A stretch of 64,000 bases of DNA, from NCBI GenBank assembly GCA_949298505.1, contig CASFWW010000020.1:1-64000 (forward strand). The letters run 5' to 3'. The notes under the pieces are model-generated. The model saw only the letters and a program-made list of their open reading frames with translations. It was not told where the DNA came from and searched no databases. The stretch is from Ornithoclostridium sp949298505 (GTDB lineage Bacteria; Bacillota; Clostridia; Christensenellales; UBA3700). Positions 17,740 to 26,457 of the stretch are shown here, piece after piece; position 1 is the first letter of the stretch, and the number at the start of each line of letters is the position of its first letter. Position numbers and translations under genes: made by a program.

Positions 17740-19083
17740 TTATTCTGAAGCCTTTTTCCCTGTCCCGGTTTTCGCTTTCGCCGCTGAAGTCGCGGGTTTG
17801 CCCGCCGCCGGTTTTGTTTCAGTCTTCTTTGCCGCAGTCTTCTTTTCTGCCGTCTTACCGGTAGCCGCGCTCTTTTTTGCGGGTTTCTTTTCTGCCGTCT
17901 TATCGGTAGTCGCGCTCTTTTTTACGGTCTTCTTTGCCGCCGGTTTTTTCACTTTTTCAGCCGGTTTTTCCTCCGCCTTTTCTTCAGACGCCTCTGCGTT
18001 TTCCGCTTCGGGCGCGGACTGTTCCTCGGGTACGCCTGAAATTTCTTCAGCAGGCGCAGTCCCCTCTGCGGAAACAGGCTCTTCTGTGGGCGCGACCACT
18101 TCAATGGTCACGGATTCTGTGCTCTCCGTTTCTTCAACTACGTCGCCGTTTTGCGGTTCTTCCGCGCTCTGAACGGCATTTTCAGCCGGTTCAGCCTCTT
18201 TTTTCTCATCGGGGTTCAGCGCCTCTGCGGGCGTGCCTGTCTCATTTTCAGAAACCTGCTCTGCACTCACGTCCGGCTGTGCCGTAACGGGCGCGGTTTC
18301 AGTTGTTGTTCCGGGCGCGGTTTCCTGCGCGGTTTCCGGTTTTTCGCTTGCCTGCTGTGCGTTCTGAGAACGCAGATATTCCTCGATCGCACGGCGTTTT
18401 ATCTCCTCTTCGTCAAGCGGAGTGACCCCGGAAGCAGACTCCGCGGCAAGTTGTTCTCTCTGCTTTTTCAGCTTCGCTTCTATTATTATGCGCACTACGA
18501 GGTATGCGTTGTAAAGAAGCAGAAGTATCAGCGGGAGCATTATCACAAGAAAGAAATGAGTGGGATCCTGAAGCCAGAACACGGCTTTGCCCACGCCGGC
18601 AAGCTTGCCGAGATAAATGCCCTGAATGTCGCCGGAATACAACGTTTTCGTGATTCCCGAAGTTTCGGCGTCGCCCATGGTCTCTATTACCTTGACGACC
18701 GAGCCGTTTGTCAGCTCTGTCTCTTCCACGGAAACGACGCGGTGAGTCACGAACTGAAGATCTGCCCCGACGTAATCGAGGTATGTGACGATATCTCCCA
18801 CTTTGAGTTCTGCTTTATCCTTTTCGGTAGCCTTCTTGACGATTATCAGATCTCCGGCAGCAAAGCTGTCGTCTTTATCGCCGTTCATACTGTCAGTCAG
18901 GACGGGCATCAGCCTGATCGACGAATCGCCGAAATCCGTGTTGCTTTCATAGCCTGTCGACAACAGGATGGATATTGAAAAAGCGATTGCGACGACCACG
19001 ATCGCGATCTGAAGCACGATCAGAGCGATGTTGACCGCCTTTTTTGTTTTGCTTGCCTTGGCATCGGTATTTTTTTTAGACAT
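17740..19083 (-). CDS. Signal peptidase I, SipW/ER type, with histone-H1-like tail
   Basis: The chosen ATG at 19083 has an AAGGAAG site just upstream; an in-frame TTG at 19113 is less likely. The product has 447 residues. TM helix 1 (about 16-42) is followed by the catalytic serine in LTDSM (about S65) and the histidine in VTHRV (about H114), the SipW/ER-type Ser-His set, then a GDAETSG segment. TM helix 2 (about 168-190) is followed by about 250 residues of disordered sequence: first Glu/Ala/Pro/Thr-rich, then Lys/Ala repeats of the type KKPAAKK/AEKKTAAKK, like a histone H1 tail. It lies between the AAA+ ATPase and the DUF2357-like gene. The long tail on the cytoplasmic side is unusual and may dock the enzyme to the acidic DUF2357-like partner (inference). 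Confidence 0.8.
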   Translation of the reverse strand: MSKKNTDAKASKTKKAVNIALIVLQIAIVVVAIAFSISILLSTGYESNTDFGDSSIRLMPVLTDSMNGDKDDSFAAGDLIIVKKATEKDKAELKVGDIVTYLDYVGADLQFVTHRVVSVEETELTNGSVVKVIETMGDAETSGITKTLYSGDIQGIYLGKLAGVGKAVFWLQDPTHFFLVIMLPLILLLLYNAYLVVRIIIEAKLKKQREQLAAESASGVTPLDEEEIKRRAIEEYLRSQNAQQASEKPETAQETAPGTTTETAPVTAQPDVSAEQVSENETGTPAEALNPDEKKEAEPAENAVQSAEEPQNGDVVEETESTESVTIEVVAPTEEPVSAEGTAPAEEISGVPEEQSAPEAENAEASEEKAEEKPAEKVKKPAAKKTVKKSATTDKTAEKKPAKKSAATGKTAEKKTAAKKTETKPAAGKPATSAAKAKTGTGKKASE

Positions 19084-19156
19084 ATTTCTTCCTTTTTCGG
19101 CATAAGCCGACAAATTTTTCTGTTTTACACCGCCGGAACGCGCGTTTTAACGCATA

Positions 19157-20692
19157 TCAGAACAGTTTCTTGAGTCTTTGTAGGTACTCTTTGCTCTCGC
19201 CCATATTTTCTTCTCCGAACAGTTCCGAGAGGTAATCGCAAAGGCCGTCGATCTCGTCGCGGATGAAGCCGAGGTTGAGTGACTCGAACTTTCTCAGGAT
19301 CTTGTTGCACAGCACGTAGTCTATGCCGTCGATCTCGGTGCCGCCGCAGGCGACGTAAGACGGAACGAACTCCTTAAGCTGTTTGACGATACGGTTACCG
19401 AACGCAAGCCTGAAGTGTTCGATGACGTAATCGTCGAGGGTATTTATCTTGTCGATGACTTCCTGAGAGACCTTGTGCTCTTCCTGCGCGATCTTGAACA
19501 TATTCTCGACGTGCTTGAACGAGACGTACAGCTTGTCTGTATCCGGCGCGTCGAAAGGCACGCCTTTTGTATTTATGTTGATCGGGATGGCACGGTCGTA
19601 GACCTTATCCGAAATGGCGAACGTCGAGTCGTCGTTGTTCGCGGTGCCGATGAACCACATGTTCTGAGGGAGAGTGAATCTGCCCTTCACAACGTGTTTG
19701 GGGTCGTTCGGCCAGCCGCTGGGAACGAGGTCGACGATCCAGTTGTCGCGTGACGGCATTTCGAGAATTGAAAGCATTTCTGCGAAATAGTACTCGACAC
19801 GCGCGATGTTCATTTCGTCGAGGACGGTTATGTAGATGTTTTCGTTCCAGGTCGCTTCGTACATCTTCTTGAGAACCTCGGTCTCGTTGAAGCGCTTGGT
19901 AAATTCGTTGAAGTAACCGAAAAGCTCGGTACGGTCACGCCAGGACGGCTGAACTGAAGCGATCGTCGCCGGGTTGTCCAGGAACTGACCGGTAGCGTAA
20001 GCAAGCGAGGTCTTACCTGTACCTGAAATACCTTGCAGGATGAGGAGTCTCGTGGTGGACATTCCCGCCCAGAACAGACGGATGATGCGCGGCTCGTAGT
20101 AAAGGCGGAGCCTGCTTGCCGCGAAATTGCGGAAGCGGTCGCATATCTCAGCGAGCGTGATCTCGTTGTCATAAGCAGGGGGCGTGTAGTTTTCATAGAT
20201 CTGATCGACTTCAGTGAGCTTGAAGAAGCGGCTTTCGCCCTCTTTGAGTTTTTTCTCGTCGGCGTTTTCTTCTTCTCCCTCTTCAGTCTCCAGTCCTTCA
20301 AGGAACGCGTCGCCTTCCGCGCCGGTAACGCGCATGCGGAGGATCCTGTCCTTTTCCTGAGTGAGCTTGAGTATCTGTTTTTTAAGATTGTGGATCTCGT
20401 CAAGCAGATCCTGGTTGATGACCGGCTTTTTGAAGCGTTTCACGAGGCGGATCGTAAACCAGACGATCACCCATATCAACGCGGCGAGGATGGCGATGAC
20501 AAGAATGGCGATGAGCACTGCGAGTATCCATTCGCCTGCGCCCCATCCGTTGGCGTTGACCCAGAAAGCGTCGTAGTATGCCGGGAAATTGAACATCTGA
20601 AAGATGCCGCCGAAAATGCCGACGAAAATCTGAGAGATGCCTCCCCACAGTACGCCCAGAAACGCTTTGATGAAATTTAACATGTTGTCCAT
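19157..20692 (-). CDS. Membrane-anchored McrB-like AAA+ ATPase
   Basis: A 511-residue protein. The first 33 residues are hydrophobic, a clear TM helix follows at about 54-82, then a basic stop-transfer segment and a coiled coil (about 92-120) and an acidic stretch (134-158). The AAA+ domain has Walker A GISGTGKTS at 221-229, Walker B LDEMNIAR at about 291-298 (the LDEMN form is typical of McrB/MoxR-related ATPases), and GTANNDDST...DKVYDR at about 348-366, the sensor and arginine-finger region. Ordinary McrB proteins carry a DNA-binding N-terminus and are soluble; here it is replaced by a membrane anchor. It lies 15 bp after a TasA-like membrane protein and before the signal peptidase and DUF2357-like genes. 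It probably works as a ring-shaped machine at the membrane; its substrate is unknown. Confidence 0.8.
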   Translation of the reverse strand: MDNMLNFIKAFLGVLWGGISQIFVGIFGGIFQMFNFPAYYDAFWVNANGWGAGEWILAVLIAILVIAILAALIWVIVWFTIRLVKRFKKPVINQDLLDEIHNLKKQILKLTQEKDRILRMRVTGAEGDAFLEGLETEEGEEENADEKKLKEGESRFFKLTEVDQIYENYTPPAYDNEITLAEICDRFRNFAASRLRLYYEPRIIRLFWAGMSTTRLLILQGISGTGKTSLAYATGQFLDNPATIASVQPSWRDRTELFGYFNEFTKRFNETEVLKKMYEATWNENIYITVLDEMNIARVEYYFAEMLSILEMPSRDNWIVDLVPSGWPNDPKHVVKGRFTLPQNMWFIGTANNDDSTFAISDKVYDRAIPININTKGVPFDAPDTDKLYVSFKHVENMFKIAQEEHKVSQEVIDKINTLDDYVIEHFRLAFGNRIVKQLKEFVPSYVACGGTEIDGIDYVLCNKILRKFESLNLGFIRDEIDGLCDYLSELFGEENMGESKEYLQRLKKLF

Positions 20693-20707
20693 AGACTTCC
20701 CCTCATC

Positions 20708-21538
20708 TTACGGTTTTATCGCGTCCACCTGAGTGACGCGGAAGTTGTATTCAAAATTGACTTTTGCGCCTATTATTGCGTCTATGCAATCGCTGTCAGA
20801 CCCTTCAAGCCAGATCAGCACGGTATACTTCTTTATCTCGTCCACGGCGAGAAACACGTCGGGCGACTCAAAAACGGTGATGTTGTTGTCCTGAGGTTCG
20901 TCAGTCGAAAACGGCGTGGTGACGTTGGTGCCGAGAAGTTCGTCAAGCTTACTACTCCCGAGCGGCAAAGGCTGTTGAGTCTCCTTGTCGTCAGAGTCGT
21001 AAGCGATATATTCGGGAGTGCCGTCGGAGCGGGAGACCGCATAGCAGGTCGCCTTTTCTTCATCCTCAACGATCACGATCCTGACCGCTCTTTCAATGTC
21101 TTTAGACACATAATTGAGCACTATGGAATTTTTGAAAAGGATGTCGCTGTCGCCGACGTTTTTCAGGAAAAAGCTGAAAGCGATATAGTTGTCTCCGTGA
21201 TGATCGCCCTCTTTGCCGAGCACTTCGTCTTTATAGATCCAGTCATACGTGATGTTGGAGATCTCGTCCGGTCCGTCCATTCTGAGCACGGTCGCGGGAG
21301 AAGAAAAATCTGCCGTTTTGCAGACGGAGATGTCGCCGACGTTGCTCTTGTCAACGACCACTCTCATGCTGTTTGCGTCAATGAAAGCGATCGTGCCCCA
21401 GGTGGCGCCGGTGAGCAGAAGCGCGATGATCAGAAAAATGATTATGACGGTCGTGGCGGTACGCCTTCTGCTTGCCGCACGTATCTTCTGATTTTTGATG
21501 ATCTCGTCCTGTTTAGGCTTTGTAAACTCTCTTCCCAT
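20708..21538 (-). CDS. Membrane-anchored TasA/camelysin-like protein
   Basis: A 276-residue protein with a basic cytoplasmic start (about 30 residues), one TM helix (about 28-52), and an extracellular beta-sandwich. The segments AFSFFLKNVGDSDI and IWLEGSDSDC near the C-terminus match the (I/W)xEGxDxDC signature common in TasA/camelysin relatives. Unlike the other copies it has no FAWF-type cleavage signal, so it may stay anchored and act as a base or nucleator for the fibre (inference). It is the first gene of the long operon, behind a consensus promoter at 21634-21662, and lies 15 bp before the AAA+ ATPase. Confidence 0.65.
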   Translation of the reverse strand: MGREFTKPKQDEIIKNQKIRAASRRRTATTVIIIFLIIALLLTGATWGTIAFIDANSMRVVVDKSNVGDISVCKTADFSSPATVLRMDGPDEISNITYDWIYKDEVLGKEGDHHGDNYIAFSFFLKNVGDSDILFKNSIVLNYVSKDIERAVRIVIVEDEEKATCYAVSRSDGTPEYIAYDSDDKETQQPLPLGSSKLDELLGTNVTTPFSTDEPQDNNITVFESPDVFLAVDEIKKYTVLIWLEGSDSDCIDAIIGAKVNFEYNFRVTQVDAIKP

Positions 21539-21633
21539 TCCCTTATCCTATGCGACCGGCGATGTAGCCATGAAGCTGAGATATTAATATGCGCACTGAA
21601 AAGACGTGCTCGCATACGGTCGCATATATAAAT

Positions 21634-21662
21634 ATTATATTATATGATTTTAGCCGTGTCAA
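21634..21662 (-). promoter_or_regulatory. Sigma-A promoter of the ATPase/signal-peptidase operon
   Basis: Minus strand: TTGACA (21662-21657), 17-bp spacer, TATAAT (21639-21634). Perfect boxes and spacing, about 95 bp upstream of the ATG at 21538; the leader between them is free of genes. Confidence 0.85.
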
Positions 21663-21713
21663 TAGCAAAAGTAAAAAAATAAGCGCAAAAATTGCGCTGA
21701 AAACGGGAATTTT

Positions 21714-21771
21714 TTCCAAAAAGCGCCTTTTAAGGCGCTCAAAAACCCCACCCCGGTTTCGGGGTGAGGTT
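21714..21771 (-). terminator. Tandem terminator hairpins
   Basis: On the minus strand a CACCCCG-AAA-CGGGGTG hairpin runs into GGTTTTTG, and a second hairpin AGCGCCTT-AAGGCGCT runs into TTTTT. They separate the TasA-like gene at 21814 from the operon that follows. Strong termination suggests the upstream gene is expressed at a different, probably higher, level. Confidence 0.85.
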
Positions 21772-21813
21772 TGATTGGTCTTAACCGATTTGTTTCAGTA
21801 ACGATCAGTCGCC

Positions 21814-22761
21814 TCAGTCTGATGCTTCAAGATTGGTACCTGCAAAGGACAGATTGAACGTAACGGTACCGCTGGAAGTCGTATTGTTTACCACAGTGCC
21901 GTCATACCAGATGTAAAGCACACAATCATACTGTCTAGAAGATGTAGCCTTGAAGGTGATCGTGCTTGCAACGCTGGTGTTGGTGGTCGAGATCGTGGAA
22001 TTGTCAGCTACGGCAACGATCTCTGTTGCTGTCGCCACATTGTCAGCTCCGGTCGCCGTGATGCCTGCGTCTACATAGTCTGCGGTGCCGATAGTTCCTT
22101 GAGCAGGCGTTTTGCTGTCAATCAGATACTTATAATTCGTTGCAAAAACAAAGTCCTGAGCGGCTACACCAGCAGCACCGTTGCCTTTGCCGATCATAAC
22201 GAATCTGAATGCTTTTGCCGCGTCAAGGTCTGCACGGGACGGACCTGCGGGAACGCTTACCGTAGCGGTGATGGTCACCTGCGTTTTGTCATAGGTGGGT
22301 GCGAGCAGGAATCTGACAGCAACAGGATGCAGACCGAAACCGTCGCTAGGAACGGTAGCGCTTCCGCTTGTTTGCTGATTATCTGCATAAAGGAACGTTA
22401 CGCTGGGAAGACCGTTGGTACCGTCAAATTCAGTGCCGGCTATCTTATTTTCCGGAAGCAACGGATTGTAACCGGTTACCGCGCCCGGAGTACCGGAAAT
22501 CGCCTTGCCTACGTTAGTCGTCCATTCGTAATCGCCCGAATAAGTTCCCATAGCCCATTCGGCAACCGGGGTTGCCTCATAGTTTTTCTCAACCGTGCTC
22601 CACCTGTAAACGTCCGCACCTGAACCGCTTGTCGCAACTGCAAATTCATTGGTGATATTCGCAGCCTGAGACGTCGAGAACCATGCGAAAGTCGCTGTGG
22701 TCAACGCAACTACGATCACGAGCACGGTAGCTATTGTTGTAATTACCAAACTCTTTTTCAT
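21814..22761 (-). CDS. TasA/camelysin-like secreted fibre protein
   Basis: A 315-residue protein with the clearest SipW-type signal of the locus: a hydrophobic helix (about 5-24) ending in TATFAWFSTS. The mature part is Ala/Thr/Val-rich and low in charge, and the C-terminus has LYIWYDGTVVNN followed by a beta-strand (VTFNLSFAGT), a frequent ending in these proteins. The ATG follows AAGGAG. It has its own double terminator and neutral, repetitive composition, so it may be the main fibre subunit, with the downstream operon supplying processing and assembly factors. That division of labour is inferred from layout. Confidence 0.75.
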   Translation of the reverse strand: MKKSLVITTIATVLVIVVALTTATFAWFSTSQAANITNEFAVATSGSGADVYRWSTVEKNYEATPVAEWAMGTYSGDYEWTTNVGKAISGTPGAVTGYNPLLPENKIAGTEFDGTNGLPSVTFLYADNQQTSGSATVPSDGFGLHPVAVRFLLAPTYDKTQVTITATVSVPAGPSRADLDAAKAFRFVMIGKGNGAAGVAAQDFVFATNYKYLIDSKTPAQGTIGTADYVDAGITATGADNVATATEIVAVADNSTISTTNTSVASTITFKATSSRQYDCVLYIWYDGTVVNNTTSSGTVTFNLSFAGTNLEASD

Positions 22762-22841
22762 AATTTTACTCTCCTTATCTTTTTAGATTTGATATTGTTT
22801 TTGTTTTGTGCCCTTATGTCACGCCTTGCGGCGCTTAGTTC

Positions 22842-23531
22842 TTATTGATCGGCTTTTCCCAGCAGGGTCTCAAGCTTCTTTTTGGGTTTGGCGAACGCAC
22901 TGCCGCTGAACACCATGACCCCCTCTTTCCCGAACAGATCAACGTTGTTTTTGTTGACGACGTTGCCGAGAACGAGTTTTATGCCCTTCTGACCCGCGAG
23001 GTTCGCGAAGATCGAAAGAAGGGAAAAATTGCTCTGATTGTAATAGCGGTAGTCAAGCAGAAAATATTCAGGCACATACTTTGCTATTACGTCCATCGGA
23101 GCGCGCTCGATGCCCTCTATCATGATATGAGCTCCGCGCTTGGTCAAGAAGTTCAGACCCAGGCGGCTGTTCCTTTCGCCGAAGGCTTCAAGCTGAAAGA
23201 TGTCAAAACACAGCACCAGGTTGTCTTTCAGAAGACCGGCAAGCCTGTGCACGTTGCCCTCTGCCAACAGGCGACTGCTCACCTTGTAGATGAACTTCGC
23301 GGCAGGATATTTTTCAGAATCTTCTTCGAATTGTGTGAGAGCGAGGAAATTGAGAGTTTCGATGCGGGAACTCGTCTGCGCCGCCGGGACGTACTGCCAC
23401 GGATATAAAACGCCGAGCACATCGTCTTCAAGAATCTGCCAGACTTCGATGAATTCCGTCTTGCCTTCCCCGTCAAAGTAGGGCATGTAGCAATAAGAAA
23501 CGGGTTTCTTGACGGTAGCCGCTTTTCCCAT
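22842..23531 (-). CDS. Possible degenerate EAL-domain protein
   Basis: The start is placed at the ATG at 23531 (AGGAGG upstream), because the promoter at 23586-23614 lies inside the longer reading frame; this gives 229 residues. Residues about 110-225 read like the second half of an EAL barrel: LTKRGAHIMIEGI, then PEYFLLDYRYYNQ, then GIKLVLGNV, then a final FSGSAFAKP. The catalytic EVL and DDFG motifs are absent, so it would not cut cyclic di-GMP; a binding or purely structural role is possible. There is no signal peptide. It lies 80 bp upstream of the TasA-like gene and could link it to second-messenger control. The family call is tentative. Confidence 0.4.
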   Translation of the reverse strand: MGKAATVKKPVSYCYMPYFDGEGKTEFIEVWQILEDDVLGVLYPWQYVPAAQTSSRIETLNFLALTQFEEDSEKYPAAKFIYKVSSRLLAEGNVHRLAGLLKDNLVLCFDIFQLEAFGERNSRLGLNFLTKRGAHIMIEGIERAPMDVIAKYVPEYFLLDYRYYNQSNFSLLSIFANLAGQKGIKLVLGNVVNKNNVDLFGKEGVMVFSGSAFAKPKKKLETLLGKADQ

Positions 23532-23585
23532 ACGGCAAATTTGCCTCCTTACCACACAACGCGAGAAAACTCGCCTTATACTGTT

Positions 23586-23614
23586 ATGATATACGCATCG
23601 ATAAAGGTTGTCAA
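23586..23614 (-). promoter_or_regulatory. Sigma-A promoter for the EAL-like gene
   Basis: Minus strand: TTGACA (23614-23609), 17-bp spacer, TATCAT (23591-23586). It fixes the gene start at 23531 rather than any codon upstream of the promoter. Confidence 0.8.
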
Positions 23615-23660
23615 TACCTTTTTTCATTTTTTTCTTGACGAAAATGAGTTTTTTACGCAA

Positions 23661-24100
23661 AAAACGTGCTTTTACGACGTTTCCCGGCTGAAAAATTTTA
23701 TGTTTGCTTTAAGGTAAAATCTTGACACGTATTGAGTTATCGCCACTCAAGGCGCGAAAAATCCGTGCACGAAGCAAAAATTTTTTCGGCGCGGTTTGAT
23801 CTCGTGCAAAAAAATGCCGTGACCGCCTGTCAAAAACGGTCTGACCGTCCGTCAAGAGTCCGTCACAGCCGCCCGGCGTGAAAATTCTCTCATGCCTTGC
23901 CTCTCCCCTTTTGACCTGAATAGGCTACACGTATGTGTATTATTTATATTTTCTTCGTGCGCGAATGTAAAATTTTTAACGCGTTTTATCTTTTTGTATC
24001 CATAAATATTTCGTTGCGAATTTGCGCTTTTTTGCACAAAGCAACGTTTTGAACCGCTTTTTTATGGTTATAATGGTATATTTTGGGTTTTATTTTTGTC
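23661..24100. other. Gene-free divergent spacer
   Basis: About 440 bp of AT-rich sequence between two divergently transcribed units. Short reading frames exist but have no ribosome binding site or family likeness. Apart from the two promoters at its edges I see no structured element. Confidence 0.6.
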
Positions 24101-24129
24101 TTGACTTTAAAAATACGGAATTGTATAAT
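24101..24129 (+). promoter_or_regulatory. Sigma-A promoter for the 24171 lipoprotein
   Basis: TTGACT (24101-24106), 17-bp spacer, TATAAT (24124-24129). Followed by an AGGAGG ribosome binding site before the ATG at 24171. Confidence 0.85.
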
Positions 24130-24170
24130 TAAACTACAAAAAAATGCATAACTTAGGAGGTTATCAAATT

Positions 24171-26393
24171 ATGACAAAGAAACATATTTGGGCTAAGTTG
24201 CTCGTTGTTGCTTTGATCGTTGCAATGGTATGTGCCTTCTTTATCGGTTGTAACAGGGACAAGACCCCTTCTGACACCGATGATGACGACAAGACCTGCA
24301 CGTCTCACGTTGACGCAAACAAAGACGGCAAGTGCGACAACTGCGGCGCTACAATGTCTAGCAAACCCGATGTTGACACCGCCGCCATCACCGATCTCCT
24401 CGGAGTCGTTGACGACGCGATCGCTCAGTTGGATATCGACAACGTAGGCAACATCGGTACCGACGCTTACATCGAGCTTTCTATGGTCCAGGGCGACGAG
24501 ACCCACGACATCAGAATCGACCTCGATCTTTCTCTTGACCTGCTCAATGACGCTGAATCCGTGTACACCAACAACGCTTTCGGTTTCTCCGTAACCGTTG
24601 ACGGAACGAGAGAGTTCGGCCTCTGGTACGTCGATGCCGGCTCTGAAACCCCCGAAGGCGAGCCTGTGGACAACTACTTCTACCTCTCCTCCGGCGGCCA
24701 GAACCTCAGGATCAACGCTCCTTCAGTCGCTTCCATCCTGGAAAGATACGAAGTCAACGCTGACGTTGAAGTCGGCAGCAAGCTCGAAGGCGTTTCCGTC
24801 ACCGAACTCGCCGGCAGCTATGTCGGCATGATCGCAGGTTTCGTCACCATCGACCATGAGACCGACGGCAACAAGGAGATCTTCTCCCTCAACCTGAGAG
24901 AGCTGTTCAACCCGCAGGGTCTGCTCTACGGCGCAGTTGACTCTCTCCTCTTCGGCGAAGAAGCAACCATCCTCGACCTCTCTTCCATCCTCAGCGAGAT
25001 GAACGTTGCGATCAGCTCCTCTTCCGCGCTGTACGACATCCTGCCCGACATTGATCTGCAGGTGATCGGCAACTACGACTCTTCCAAGAACTTTGAGAGC
25101 ATTTCTCTCGGCCTCGCAGTCGGCGAAAAGGCTGACGGCATCACCATCCCGGCAGTAACAGGCGACGGCTACAACCTCGTTGAAACCGTTCCCGCTACCG
25201 ACCTCTCCGCGACGCTCGGCTACAAGTTCTTCTCCAGCAACTACGACGCATACGACAACGTTTCCGAAGCTCAGAACGCGACTATCGCAGACGTCGAAAA
25301 CTGGACCGACGTCGGCCTGCTCAACTTCGCTCTCGAAGCTCAGGTCTCCCTCGGCAAAACCGAAGCTACCAAAAAGACCTATGACGTTGAACTCTCCGCA
25401 GACATCGACCTTTCCGCTGTAGCTGACGCTACTTTCGTAAAGACGCTGTACTACACCGAAAACGGCGTTGCGACGTCCAAAGACTGGTTCTACCTCAGAG
25501 GCGTAGGTCCCTTCGCAGAAGACACCGACCTCGACGTTATCGACACCCTGCTCCCCGCTATCAACAGCCTCTACATCAAGATGGTAAACGTTGAAGATCC
25601 CGAAGATATCCTTCTTATCAACCTTGACGAGAAGATCACGATGGACGAAACCGGCCTCGGTTTTGAGACCGGCAGAATGACGATCAACCTCGCGGCTGTC
25701 ACCGGCATTCTCGAGACCTTCGGTCTGACCGATTCCATCCCTGAAAACGTCTCTGACATGATCAGCAAACTGAACGGTTCGCTCGGCATGGCTACGGTCC
25801 TTGAAGCTATCAAGCCCGTTCTTTCCAGCTTCATTTACACCAAGGTTCCTGCCGGCGCCACCACGACCGCTCCCGCAAGCGCTACGAGCAACGAGCTGGC
25901 AATGGCAGAGGGTGAAGAATCTACCGAACCCAGCGTTGTCGAAATCATCACCGAAGTCATCAACAAAGTCATGGCTTGCGTGTCCATTGACACCGCAACT
26001 TCCAGCATCACCGCTGAAGGTTCCGGCGCTGATTACACCGTCGGCGGCGCAGAACTCACCTTCGACATCACCGCTTCTCTGCTCAAGGGCGAGAACAATG
26101 CTGTAAACGGCGTTAAAGTTGCTGTTGACGAATTCGTCTCTGACTACAACAATGGCGAAGTTGTCACTTCTGTAAACGGTAGCATCCAGCTCGGCGGCGG
26201 AGAACTGTTCAAGGCTGAAGTTGCCGTTGATCAGAACAAGGCAGAAGTTGACACGCTCGACATCTACATCGCGCTCACTCTGGAAAAGATCGGCTACGGT
26301 TGTGCTACAACTTCCCCCGTCGTTCTCGGCGCTGATCAGAACCCCACCGGCTCCATCTTCGTTGAAGGAGCAGGCTGGTCCATCAGCAAGTAA
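24171..26393 (+). CDS. Large secreted lipoprotein of unknown function
   Basis: The ATG at 24171 is chosen over one at 24144 because TTAGGAGG lies between them, right in front of 24171. The 740-residue product has a lipoprotein signal (KK, hydrophobic core, FFIGC lipobox, cysteine at about residue 21). Next comes a short Cys/His segment, CTSH...DGKCDNCG, of the HxDxxxDGxCDxCG type often found just after the lipobox in clostridial lipoproteins and perhaps metal-binding. The remaining 680 residues are acidic, beta-rich and rich in Asp, Ser and Ala; I do not recognise a domain. Codon use is markedly biased (GTT, CTC, ATC, AAC, GAC), unlike its neighbours, and with the good promoter and ribosome binding site points to high expression. 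A strong terminator follows. Confidence 0.8.
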   Translation: MTKKHIWAKLLVVALIVAMVCAFFIGCNRDKTPSDTDDDDKTCTSHVDANKDGKCDNCGATMSSKPDVDTAAITDLLGVVDDAIAQLDIDNVGNIGTDAYIELSMVQGDETHDIRIDLDLSLDLLNDAESVYTNNAFGFSVTVDGTREFGLWYVDAGSETPEGEPVDNYFYLSSGGQNLRINAPSVASILERYEVNADVEVGSKLEGVSVTELAGSYVGMIAGFVTIDHETDGNKEIFSLNLRELFNPQGLLYGAVDSLLFGEEATILDLSSILSEMNVAISSSSALYDILPDIDLQVIGNYDSSKNFESISLGLAVGEKADGITIPAVTGDGYNLVETVPATDLSATLGYKFFSSNYDAYDNVSEAQNATIADVENWTDVGLLNFALEAQVSLGKTEATKKTYDVELSADIDLSAVADATFVKTLYYTENGVATSKDWFYLRGVGPFAEDTDLDVIDTLLPAINSLYIKMVNVEDPEDILLINLDEKITMDETGLGFETGRMTINLAAVTGILETFGLTDSIPENVSDMISKLNGSLGMATVLEAIKPVLSSFIYTKVPAGATTTAPASATSNELAMAEGEESTEPSVVEIITEVINKVMACVSIDTATSSITAEGSGADYTVGGAELTFDITASLLKGENNAVNGVKVAVDEFVSDYNNGEVVTSVNGSIQLGGGELFKAEVAVDQNKAEVDTLDIYIALTLEKIGYGCATTSPVVLGADQNPTGSIFVEGAGWSISK

Positions 26394-26427
26394 TTGCAAC
26401 CTCGACCTCAACGGTCGACAATAAAAG

Positions 26428-26457
26428 GAGGAGCTCTTCAGGGGCTCCTCTTTTTTT
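26428..26457 (+). terminator. Rho-independent terminator
   Basis: GAGGAGC, loop, GCTCCTC, then seven T residues, 34 bp after the lipoprotein stop codon. Confidence 0.9.
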
